DNA from: Shewanella zhangzhouensis | GTDB taxonomy: Bacteria; Pseudomonadota; Gammaproteobacteria; Enterobacterales; Shewanellaceae | Assembly: GCF_019457615.1 (NCBI RefSeq) | Contig: NZ_CP080414.1 | Location: 2,664,501-2,728,500 of the forward strand | Length of the DNA: 64,000 nt | Direction of reading: 5' to 3' | Shown here: positions 57,590-64,000 of the stretch, piece after piece | How positions within the stretch are numbered: position 1 is the stretch's first letter | How the letters are laid out: each line of letters opens with the position of its first letter | Notes under the pieces: generated by a model | What the model saw: only the letters and a program-made list of their open reading frames with translations | Databases searched by the model: none | Told to the model about the DNA's origin: nothing | Position numbers and translations under genes: made by a program

Positions 57590-60238
57590 ATGCACAACAA
57601 GACTCGAAAGCACTGGCTGCCATCAGCAGTCGCTCTGGCCGTGGCATTGCAACTGGGGGGCTGTTTTTCTGACAGCGAAGACACCGCACCAACGCCACAG
57701 CCTCCGGTTGTCACACCGCCAACCTCAGGGGGGCCAAGCTTCCCTGAAGGCGCAATCATGATTGAGGCCGGTGACAACCTGACTACCCGCATTCAGGAAG
57801 CCCTGATTAACGCCCAGAGCGGCGATGTAATAGTGCTGCCAAAGGGCCGCTTTGATATCCAGTCCACCCTGCTGTTTGACGGTGATGTGGACGGTGACGG
57901 TGCTTTTGCCAAAAACGTCACCATCATGGGTTATGGCATGGATGAAACCGTGCTGGACTTTGCCAATGCCAACTCAGGCGACGGCATCTTTGTACAAAAC
58001 GCCATGCAGATCACCATTGCGGATCTGTCTGTTTATGAAGCCAAAAACAACGGCATTAAGCTGAAAAACACCAACGGCATCATACTGCGCAAAGTGGGCG
58101 CCGTTTGGGAAGGTGCGCTGGATAAAGACAACGGTGCCTATGGTCTCTACCCGGTAGAGTGCGAAAACATCCTGATTGAAGACAGCTATGTGCGTGGCAG
58201 CGCCGATGCTGGCATTTACGTTGGTCAATCGGAATATATCGTGGTGCGCAATAACATCGCCAAAGAAAACGTGGCCGGTATCGAGATTGAAAACAGCCGC
58301 TACGCCGACGTGTACAACAACGAGGCCACGGGCAACACCGGCGGTATTCTGGTGTTTGACCTGCCCATCAATAACCACAGATACGGCTCCAGCGTCAGGA
58401 TTTTTGACAACAAGGTCTACGACAACAATACCCACAACTTTGCCAATGCCTCGGCCAATCCTGCCGGGGTGCACATAGTGCCGCCCGGTACCGGGGTGAT
58501 TATTCTCTCCACCAACGACGTGGAGATTTTCAACAACCAAATCACCAATCACGACACCCTTGGCCTGACGGTATCGAGCTTCTTCATTGCCGAGCCCGAA
58601 ATCAGCGACTTTGTTGCCAACTACGGCCAGCCCGGTCAGTCCATCGAAGACGGCTGGCGCCCTGTGCCCCGTAATATCTACGTGCATGACAACGAGATAA
58701 GCGGCTACGGCGCCAAGCCAAACGGCTACCTCATCACCGACATCATCAACGCTTACGTGTTAACCCACGGCGCCATGCCCGGCATCCTCTATGATGGTCT
58801 GGGTGAACTGCTCGCCAACAATGGCACAGCCGCCTATCTGGGGCTCAGGGAAATGCCCTTCGCCGCCGATGGCAGTGACAACGTGTGTATGCAAAACAAC
58901 GGCGATGTCAGCATGGGGCAGCTCTACAGCAACAGCAATACCGACATGAGCATTGCCGATGTGCTGTACGAGAAAACCCAAACCAATCTGCTCAAATGTG
59001 CCCAGGTGAGCCTGCCGGTGCACACTGTGACCTTTGGCGAGCAAATTTTCGGTTGTGGGGTGGATGACGATACCGCAGGCTGCGATGGTGGCAATCTGAT
59101 TGGCGGTGGCGGCACCATAGGCGACGGTGACGGCGGCATCATTGGCGATGGTGACCAGGCACTGTGCGACAGCACGGCATCCGGCGTTAACTGGAATGCC
59201 CTGGCCAAGGCCAACTGTCCCAAGCTGTCTGACTATGGGCTGTTTGCCGATGAAACCGACCCCACTCAAAATGCCAATGGCGGCATGCCCTATGAGTTGA
59301 ACACCCAGCTCTTCACCGACTACGCCAGCAAATACCGTTTTGTGTTTACGCCGGATGGTACCAAGGCCCAATACAGTGAAAATGAAGCCTTTGATTTCCC
59401 TGTGGGTACCGTCATCTCCAAAACCTTTGCCCTGCCAGCTGACACCAGCAAGCGCGGCATCGCCAATGAGGATTTGATTGAAACCCGCTTGCTCATCAAG
59501 CGTGCCAGCGGCTGGACCGCTCTGCCCTACGTGTGGAATGCCCAAAAGAGCGATGCTGTGCTCACCAAACCCGGCGCCATTCAGGCCAAGACAGTGATGC
59601 ACAAGGGCGAAGCCAAAACCTTTGACTATGTGGTGCCCTCTATCAACCAGTGTAAGCAGTGTCACCAGTTCAAGGCCGAAGGCGACGAGTTCCCACGCTT
59701 TGTGCCCATAGGACCGAAGGCACGTTTCCTCAACGGTGACTTTGCCTATGCCGACGCCACAGTGAACCAGCTCAGCCGTTGGCAGAGCGCCGGTATACTG
59801 GAAGGCCTGCCGGAACTGTCCAGCGTGCCCAAAGTCCCTGCCTTTCACGATGGTGATGAAGCCGGTCTCGCCAGCCTGGACGATGCCAGCCTGATGCAAA
59901 CCGCCAAGGGGTATCTGGACATTAACTGTGCCCACTGCCACCGTCCCGAAGGTAATGCCTCCAACACAGGGCTCAAGCTTGAGTACTGGCGCGGTTATGG
60001 CGATGACAATGGCTTCTCCCACGGCACCTGTAAGCAGCCGGTGGCCTACGGTGGCGGCAGCCTGGGGTATGACGTGGTGCCCACCAAACCGGAAAGCTCC
60101 ATCATGCATTTCAGGATGGCGAGCACTGAGCCCGGGGATCGCATGCCAGAGATTGGGCGAAGCCTCGCCCATGAAGAAGGCGTCGCCCTTATCCATGAAT
60201 GGATAAAACGCCTGCCAGCGGCAGCCTGCTCCAACTGA
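57590..60238 (+). CDS. Lipoprotein fusing a parallel beta-helix to a diheme cytochrome-like domain
   Basis: 882 residues. Lipobox GGC with Cys25, then a Pro/Thr linker. Residues about 60-450 form right-handed beta-helix repeats with Asn-rich turns (GIKLKNTNGIILRKVG, GIYVGQSEYIVVRNNIAKENVAGIEIENSRYADVYNNEATGN). A Gly/Asp linker near 500-525 leads to a C-terminal domain with two heme-binding motifs, C688KQCH and C780AHCH. Families TIGR03805 (helix) and TIGR03806 (diheme, SO_2930-like) usually occur as adjacent gene pairs of unknown function; here they are one protein. Surface or periplasmic face of the outer membrane. Redox or polysaccharide-related role is speculative. Confidence 0.85.
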   Translation: MHNKTRKHWLPSAVALAVALQLGGCFSDSEDTAPTPQPPVVTPPTSGGPSFPEGAIMIEAGDNLTTRIQEALINAQSGDVIVLPKGRFDIQSTLLFDGDVDGDGAFAKNVTIMGYGMDETVLDFANANSGDGIFVQNAMQITIADLSVYEAKNNGIKLKNTNGIILRKVGAVWEGALDKDNGAYGLYPVECENILIEDSYVRGSADAGIYVGQSEYIVVRNNIAKENVAGIEIENSRYADVYNNEATGNTGGILVFDLPINNHRYGSSVRIFDNKVYDNNTHNFANASANPAGVHIVPPGTGVIILSTNDVEIFNNQITNHDTLGLTVSSFFIAEPEISDFVANYGQPGQSIEDGWRPVPRNIYVHDNEISGYGAKPNGYLITDIINAYVLTHGAMPGILYDGLGELLANNGTAAYLGLREMPFAADGSDNVCMQNNGDVSMGQLYSNSNTDMSIADVLYEKTQTNLLKCAQVSLPVHTVTFGEQIFGCGVDDDTAGCDGGNLIGGGGTIGDGDGGIIGDGDQALCDSTASGVNWNALAKANCPKLSDYGLFADETDPTQNANGGMPYELNTQLFTDYASKYRFVFTPDGTKAQYSENEAFDFPVGTVISKTFALPADTSKRGIANEDLIETRLLIKRASGWTALPYVWNAQKSDAVLTKPGAIQAKTVMHKGEAKTFDYVVPSINQCKQCHQFKAEGDEFPRFVPIGPKARFLNGDFAYADATVNQLSRWQSAGILEGLPELSSVPKVPAFHDGDEAGLASLDDASLMQTAKGYLDINCAHCHRPEGNASNTGLKLEYWRGYGDDNGFSHGTCKQPVAYGGGSLGYDVVPTKPESSIMHFRMASTEPGDRMPEIGRSLAHEEGVALIHEWIKRLPAAACSN

Positions 60239-60244
60239 TGACAC

Positions 60245-60270
60245 AAGGCCGGGGAAACCCCGGCCTTTTC
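60245..60270 (+). terminator. Terminator between the two diheme genes
   Basis: AAGGCCGGGG, loop AAA, CCCCGGCCTT, then TTCTCT. The downstream paralogue starts 17 bases later. Confidence 0.85.
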
Positions 60271-60286
60271 TCTACAGGTACCCCAA

Positions 60287-61477
60287 ATGCCAAATCCCGG
60301 ATTAACACCTGCGCTGTTATTGCAGCCACGACGACTGCCATTACTCTTGCTTTTGGCGCTCACCGCCTGTGGTGGTGAAGGTGACAGCACTCCGCCTACA
60401 GCGCCGCCCATAGTAGTCACTCCGCCCCCCGCCACCTCTGTGTGCGATAACAGTGAGGGCAGCATCAATCGTGACGCCCTGATGGGCACAAACTGCGCGC
60501 GCTTGTCTGATTACCGACTTTTCAGCGACAGCCGCGACCCGACTCAGGCACCTCACGCGCCGGGTGTAGCCTACCAGCTCGCCACTGAGCTTTTTACCGA
60601 CTATGCCATTAAGCGCCGCTTCCTGTTCTTACCCGAAAACACGCCCATGGTATTGGCGGGAAACTCCGTGTCGTTGCCGATAGGCACTGTGTTGGTAAAA
60701 AGCTTTTTATTGCCTGCGGATACCTCGGACACCAATGCATCCGCTGCCCGGCTAATAGAGACCCGGCTCCTTATCCACCGTGAGAGCGGCTGGACGGCGC
60801 TGCCCTATTTGTGGGATGGCGATGAGGCATACCTTGCCGAAACCGGTGCCGATGTAAGCCACAGCATAAACAGTGCAAATGACACACTGACTTTCACCTA
60901 TCACGTGCCAAGTCGTGCCGAGTGCAAAATTTGCCATCAAAGCGCCCAGAATGGCCTGACCACAATAGCGCCCATAGGTCCCAAACCGCTGCTGCTGAAC
61001 AAACCCATTACCGTTGATGGTGAACCAATGAACCAGCTGACATGGTTTGCGTCCCAGGGGCTGCTCACTGGGCTGGGTGATCTTGAGTCACTACCACAGA
61101 CCTTTGCCATTGGGGATGAGCAGCAAAATCTTACTGCACGGGTGAAAGGTTATCTCGATGTGAACTGTGCCCATTGCCATAAGGCCGACGGCTTTGCCAG
61201 CGTATCGGGACTCAGGCTCGGGTTTGAAACCGATCATCACAGCTATCAGTACGGGATTTGTAAGCAGCCGCCCGGCTGGGATGGTGGTGAGCGGGGACTG
61301 TCCTACGACATAGTGCCGGGGAATGGCGACCACTCGATACTGGTCTACCGCCAGACGTTGTCAGCGGCCAAAGACCGCATGCCACCGCTGGGACGCGCCT
61401 TGGTTCACAGTGAAGCCGTAACGCAGATCAGTCACTGGATAGACTTGATGGCTCTGTCGGTGGGTAACTGCCAATAA
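60287..61477 (+). CDS. Diheme cytochrome-like lipoprotein (SO_2930/TIGR03806 type)
   Basis: 396 residues. Lipobox LTAC with Cys28, then a domain clearly paralogous to the C-terminal domain of the preceding protein: LSDYRLFSDSRDPTQAP versus LSDYGLFADETDPTQNA, GWTALPYLWDGDEAYL versus GWTALPYVWNAQKSDA. Heme motifs C213KICH and C294AHCH. Ends with DRMPPLGRALVHSEAVTQISHWI. No beta-helix part. It overlaps the convergent AraC gene by 50 bases. Electron-transfer partner unknown. The intervening terminator means expression needs read-through or its own promoter. Confidence 0.88.
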   Translation: MPNPGLTPALLLQPRRLPLLLLLALTACGGEGDSTPPTAPPIVVTPPPATSVCDNSEGSINRDALMGTNCARLSDYRLFSDSRDPTQAPHAPGVAYQLATELFTDYAIKRRFLFLPENTPMVLAGNSVSLPIGTVLVKSFLLPADTSDTNASAARLIETRLLIHRESGWTALPYLWDGDEAYLAETGADVSHSINSANDTLTFTYHVPSRAECKICHQSAQNGLTTIAPIGPKPLLLNKPITVDGEPMNQLTWFASQGLLTGLGDLESLPQTFAIGDEQQNLTARVKGYLDVNCAHCHKADGFASVSGLRLGFETDHHSYQYGICKQPPGWDGGERGLSYDIVPGNGDHSILVYRQTLSAAKDRMPPLGRALVHSEAVTQISHWIDLMALSVGNCQ

Positions 61478-62486
61478 GCCGCTGAAACTTACCCGGCGGC
61501 GCTCCCAACCAATGTTTGAAACTGGCCCGGAAATGGCTGACATCGGTAAAGCCGAGGGATTCAGCGATGTCCTCAGCGCTCAGGCGGCCTTCAATGATTA
61601 ATGCAATGGCCGCCTGACTGCGCACCTTATCCCGCAGCAGCTGAAAACTGCATCCATTTTCAGCCAGTTTTCGCCTGAGGGTTCGCTCACTGGTGCCCAA
61701 ACGCGCCGCCAATTCATTGAGTGTGGGCAATACAGGCATGGAAATCTTAAGTTGCTGCAACACCTGATAGATATAGCTTGGCTGTATCAGCTCGGGTTCT
61801 CGGCGCTCTTCGTCGCTGAAGGCATAGGTCACGGGCAGCGCCAGCACACCTGCATCCACAGTCCATTCGCAAAAAGGTGCACCGAACGATGGGGTAACGC
61901 CGCACAGTGATTCAATAAAAGCGCAGGGGTGGGAAGTCTCTGTCAGGGCAATGCTGCCCAGGGGGAAAGCCTGACCACAAAGCTCCCGCCCGAGTACCAC
62001 CAGGGCGCCCAAACTGTGGAGAAAGTGGCAATGAAACTGGATATCCGGGATCCTCAGGGTATTTATCCAGCGAACCCTGAGCTTGCCGTCTGTCAGGGTC
62101 AACAGACTGTCATTCATGGTGCCGGCCCATTCCGGATTGTCATTCAGCAAGTAAAAGCAGTCCGCCAGGGTCTGGCAGCGTGCAAGATGACCTTTAAGAA
62201 ACCCAAGCTCACTGACGCGATAATCCGCCGCAGCCCGCATACCGATTTCCCGGTCATCAGTGAGGGCACAAAGAGCCTCCATAGCGCCATCGACCTGCCA
62301 CACGGGTACCAGAGTAATATGGCCAAGCACCTCAGGTGCCACACCAAGGCGGGCACACACATCGCTGTGGGCCTGCTCGCCAAAAAGCCGCCCAATGGCT
62401 GACAGGATCTGCAACAGCTCCCAGGCAGGATAGCCCTGATCCCCCACCATGGCACCGGCACGGTAATTTGATAACGACATGTTCAT
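61428..62486 (-). CDS. AraC-family transcriptional regulator
   Basis: 352 residues. An N-terminal arabinose-binding-like/DUF4156 ligand domain of the OruR/ArgR type (about 20-210) and a C-terminal double HTH (about 250-340: LNELAARLGTSERTLRRKLAENG, SAEDIAESLGFTDVSHFRASFKHWLGAPPGKFQ). Targets unknown; the cytochrome lipoproteins are adjacent but convergent. The last 50 bases overlap the cytochrome gene in antisense. An alternative ATG lies two codons inside. Confidence 0.9.
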   Translation of the reverse strand: MNMSLSNYRAGAMVGDQGYPAWELLQILSAIGRLFGEQAHSDVCARLGVAPEVLGHITLVPVWQVDGAMEALCALTDDREIGMRAAADYRVSELGFLKGHLARCQTLADCFYLLNDNPEWAGTMNDSLLTLTDGKLRVRWINTLRIPDIQFHCHFLHSLGALVVLGRELCGQAFPLGSIALTETSHPCAFIESLCGVTPSFGAPFCEWTVDAGVLALPVTYAFSDEERREPELIQPSYIYQVLQQLKISMPVLPTLNELAARLGTSERTLRRKLAENGCSFQLLRDKVRSQAAIALIIEGRLSAEDIAESLGFTDVSHFRASFKHWLGAPPGKFQRLIGSYPPTEPSSLSSD

Positions 62487-62594
62487 GATTGACTGATATT
62501 CCCCCCAACGCCCAGTTGTATACCATTTGCTGAAGGAAGAAAACCCCGGTTACAGAGAGTTACATTAGGACGTTCAGCGGAAATAGGCGCACAA

Positions 62595-62618
62595 AAAAGC
62601 CTGCAAAAGCAGGCTTTT
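62595..62618. terminator. Terminator after sohB
   Basis: AAAAGCCTGC, loop AAAA, GCAGGCTTTT, with flanking A and T. The nearest gene end is sohB on the minus strand (62643). Confidence 0.85.
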
Positions 62619-62642
62619 AATATATACAACATGCACTGGAAT

Positions 62643-63656
62643 TTATGGCAGCGGTTTATTCTTTTCCGCCAGCTTGCCAAAAAAGGTGCTGACAGTCAGT
62701 GCAGCACTGTGGGCCAGCTTGTCAGCAAGCTTCTTGCGTGGCTGATAACGCAATTTAATCAGGGTTCGGTCTTTGGCCGCTGTCAACATCAGGTCGTCGC
62801 TGGTACTGATGCTGTCCACCAGCCCCAAATCCAGGGCCTGCTGTCCATACCAGTGCTCACCGGTGGCAACCTTGTCCAGATCAAGCTCAGGGCGATACTT
62901 GGATACGAACGCCTTGAACAGCTGATGGGTCTCTTCCAGCTCTTCGCGAAACTTCTGTCTGCCCTCTTCGGTGTTCTCGCCAAACAGCGTCAGGGTGCGC
63001 TTAAAGTCCCCGGCGGTGTGCTGCTCGTAATCGATATCGTGCTTTTTCAGCAAGCGGTTGAAGTTTGGCAGCTGAGCGACCACACCGATTGAGCCCACAA
63101 TAGCAAAGGGTGCGGCATAGATGCGATTGGCCACGCAGGCCATCATGTAGCCGCCACTGGCCGCCACCTTGTCGATACAGGCAGTCAGTGGGATGTCTGC
63201 CTGGCGCAATCTGTCGAGCTGGCTGGCCGCAAGACCGTAACCATGTACCATGCCACCACCGCTCTCGACGTTAAGCAGCACCTCATCGCCTTTTTCGGCA
63301 ATGGTCAGTATGGCGCTGATTTCTTCCCGCAAAGAGGCAACTTCGTGGGCATCGATACTGCCTTTAAAATCCAGCACAAAGGTTCTGGGCTTGGGCGTAT
63401 CCTGCTTTTCAGCCTCTTTGGCCTCGGCTCTCTGGGCTTTTTCATACGCCTTAAAAGCTTTCTTATCAAGCAGTTCGTGTTTGAGGTGAGTCTTTAAATG
63501 ATCGAGTTCTTCAGTGACATTGGTCAGTACCAGTTCGCCTTTATCACCCTTACCACGGGCCGCACCGGCGAACACCATCACCAGTATGGCGCCGATGGCC
63601 GCGACCACTGTCACCGCCTTGGCAAGAAACAGCCCGTATTCGTATAAAAATTCCAA
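62643..63656 (-). CDS. sohB: Inner-membrane serine protease SohB
   Basis: 337 residues from TTG 63656 (translated MEFLYEYGLFLAK), which aligns with the E. coli SohB start and has GGAGCGG upstream; a TTG four codons earlier is the alternative. One N-terminal membrane segment, a charged linker (LKTHLKHELLDKKAFKAYEKAQRAEAKEAEKQ), and an S49 peptidase domain: nucleophile Ser in DKVAASGGYMMACVAN and general-base Lys in the GSIGVVAQLPNFNRLLKKHDIDYEQHTAGDFKRTLT region. Cleaves membrane-associated or signal peptides on the periplasmic side. Confidence 0.94.
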   Translation of the reverse strand: MEFLYEYGLFLAKAVTVVAAIGAILVMVFAGAARGKGDKGELVLTNVTEELDHLKTHLKHELLDKKAFKAYEKAQRAEAKEAEKQDTPKPRTFVLDFKGSIDAHEVASLREEISAILTIAEKGDEVLLNVESGGGMVHGYGLAASQLDRLRQADIPLTACIDKVAASGGYMMACVANRIYAAPFAIVGSIGVVAQLPNFNRLLKKHDIDYEQHTAGDFKRTLTLFGENTEEGRQKFREELEETHQLFKAFVSKYRPELDLDKVATGEHWYGQQALDLGLVDSISTSDDLMLTAAKDRTLIKLRYQPRKKLADKLAHSAALTVSTFFGKLAEKNKPLP

Positions 63657-63748
63657 ATTCCGCTCCAAACCATCCCAACACCCGGCAACCTGGCCGGGCG
63701 AGCATAAAAGTGCGGCTATTCTAACAATTCAGCCGCTAAAACCAATAA

Positions 63749-63770
63749 AAAACCGGCCCTGAGGCCGGTT
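63749..63770 (-). terminator. Terminator after the C-terminal lipase fragment
   Basis: On the minus strand: AAACCGGCC, loop TCAG, GGCCGGTTT, then TTTATTGG. The stop codon of the fragment is 41 bases upstream. Confidence 0.8.
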
Positions 63771-63800
63771 TAACTGTGACTAACTGTGACTAACTGAGAC
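63771..63800. repeat. Tandem 10-base repeat, three units
   Basis: TAACTGTGAC, TAACTGTGAC, TAACTGAGAC, head to tail between the terminator and the stop of the edge gene. Confidence 0.9.
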
Positions 63801-63810
63801 GTAGCAAAGA

Positions 63811-64000
63811 TCAGTCACAGGCCTTCAGCACGCTGGCATCATTCACCAGAATGGTGGCTGTGCCCGCTGAAGCCGACTTGGCAAAACCTGCTACCTGCCA
63901 CTGCATCTCTGCAGTCGCTGCAGCTGCCTTGCCATCGGTGGCACCGTTTTCGCTTGGGTCCACGATGGAGCTGTGATGTCCCTTGATAAAGCGCACTGCG
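63811..64000 (-). CDS. C-terminal fragment, probably a VolA/Pla-1-type lipase
   Basis: The frame is open to the right edge, so this is the last 62 residues of a larger protein (AVRFIKGHHSSIVDPSENG..., AAATAEMQWQVAGFAKSASAG..., VLKACD). FIKGHHSSIVDP resembles the catalytic-His loop near the C terminus of alpha/beta-hydrolases, and the ATAEMQ segment is typical of VolA/Pla-1 extracellular lipases of Vibrio and Shewanella. A terminal Cys could be disulfide-bonded. The call rests on a short fragment. Confidence 0.5.
   Translation of the reverse strand, partial: AVRFIKGHHSSIVDPSENGATDGKAAAATAEMQWQVAGFAKSASAGTATILVNDASVLKACD

Noticed and set aside
58760..60244. 494-codon minus-strand frame under the beta-helix/diheme gene
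   Set aside because: The opposite strand has clear heme motifs, signal sequence and repeats. Long antisense frames are common in GC-rich coding DNA; the same reasoning removes 517-1410, 6824-7741, 20671-21534 and 33308-34492.
1..64000. Mobile elements, CRISPR arrays, integrases, toxin-antitoxin or phage-defence genes
   Set aside because: I looked for transposase motifs, regularly spaced repeats and defence-type gene pairs and found none. The tRNA array is not flanked by an integrase or foreign-looking DNA.

Overview
The window is a continuous piece of a gammaproteobacterial chromosome, almost certainly Shewanella. Protein content and gene order support this: a purB-roxA pair, ppsA/ppsR under a HexR-like site, a CrbS/CrbR-acs locus, a ybgC-tolQRAB-pal-cpoB cluster followed by lysine tRNAs, sodium-motor MotY, and beta-helix/diheme cytochrome lipoproteins. 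It is mostly core genome. I see no insertion sequence, prophage, integron or CRISPR array.

Layout. 1-5.4 kb: end of purB, the ribosomal oxygenase roxA, a DUF4826 protein, leucine dehydrogenase behind a LiuR-like operator and a leader terminator, a small membrane protein, a MarR regulator and a DUF1285 protein. 5.4-13.9 kb: ydiJ (D-2-hydroxyglutarate dehydrogenase type), divergent ppsA and ppsR, a DAHP synthase and an acyl-CoA thioesterase. 14-21.8 kb: an acetate switch locus, with response regulator crbR, a PuuB-like oxidase, the transporter-kinase crbS, and acs. 21.9-26.7 kb: radD, grxA, a histidine kinase and a DcaP-like porin. 26.8-33.1 kb: eight identical tRNA-Lys(UUU) genes, then the Tol-Pal operon, all on the minus strand. 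33.2-43.6 kb: a prolyl oligopeptidase lipoprotein, motY with a sigma-28 promoter, rnt, a 2-Cys peroxiredoxin, an antiporter-family carrier, upp divergent from purM-purN, and nagD. 43.8-57.4 kb: an M28 peptidase lipoprotein, asnB, a run of small enzymes and conserved unknowns, a ferredoxin reductase, a MATE exporter, an ion channel, an L,D-transpeptidase, yecM and a hexose-6-phosphate mutarotase. 57.6-64 kb: a large lipoprotein fusing a parallel beta-helix to a diheme cytochrome-like domain, a second stand-alone diheme paralogue, an AraC regulator, sohB, and the end of a probable lipase.

Functional themes. Central carbon metabolism dominates: PEP synthase and its regulatory kinase, acetate activation with its two-component system, leucine catabolism, 2-hydroxyglutarate oxidation and DAHP synthase. 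Envelope maintenance (Tol-Pal, SohB, L,D-transpeptidase) and purine/pyrimidine metabolism (purB, purM, purN, upp, nagD) make up much of the rest.

The least explained parts are: a gene-free 547-bp stretch ending in a strong orphan plus-strand terminator (about 35.5-35.8 kb); a structured, terminator-ended element before the antiporter gene (38.4-38.5 kb); the terminator and tiny leader ORF in the leucine dehydrogenase leader; the beta-helix/diheme fusion with its tandem paralogue; and a possible 26-residue membrane peptide at 49.8 kb. All functional calls rest on recognising protein families by eye; no database search was run.
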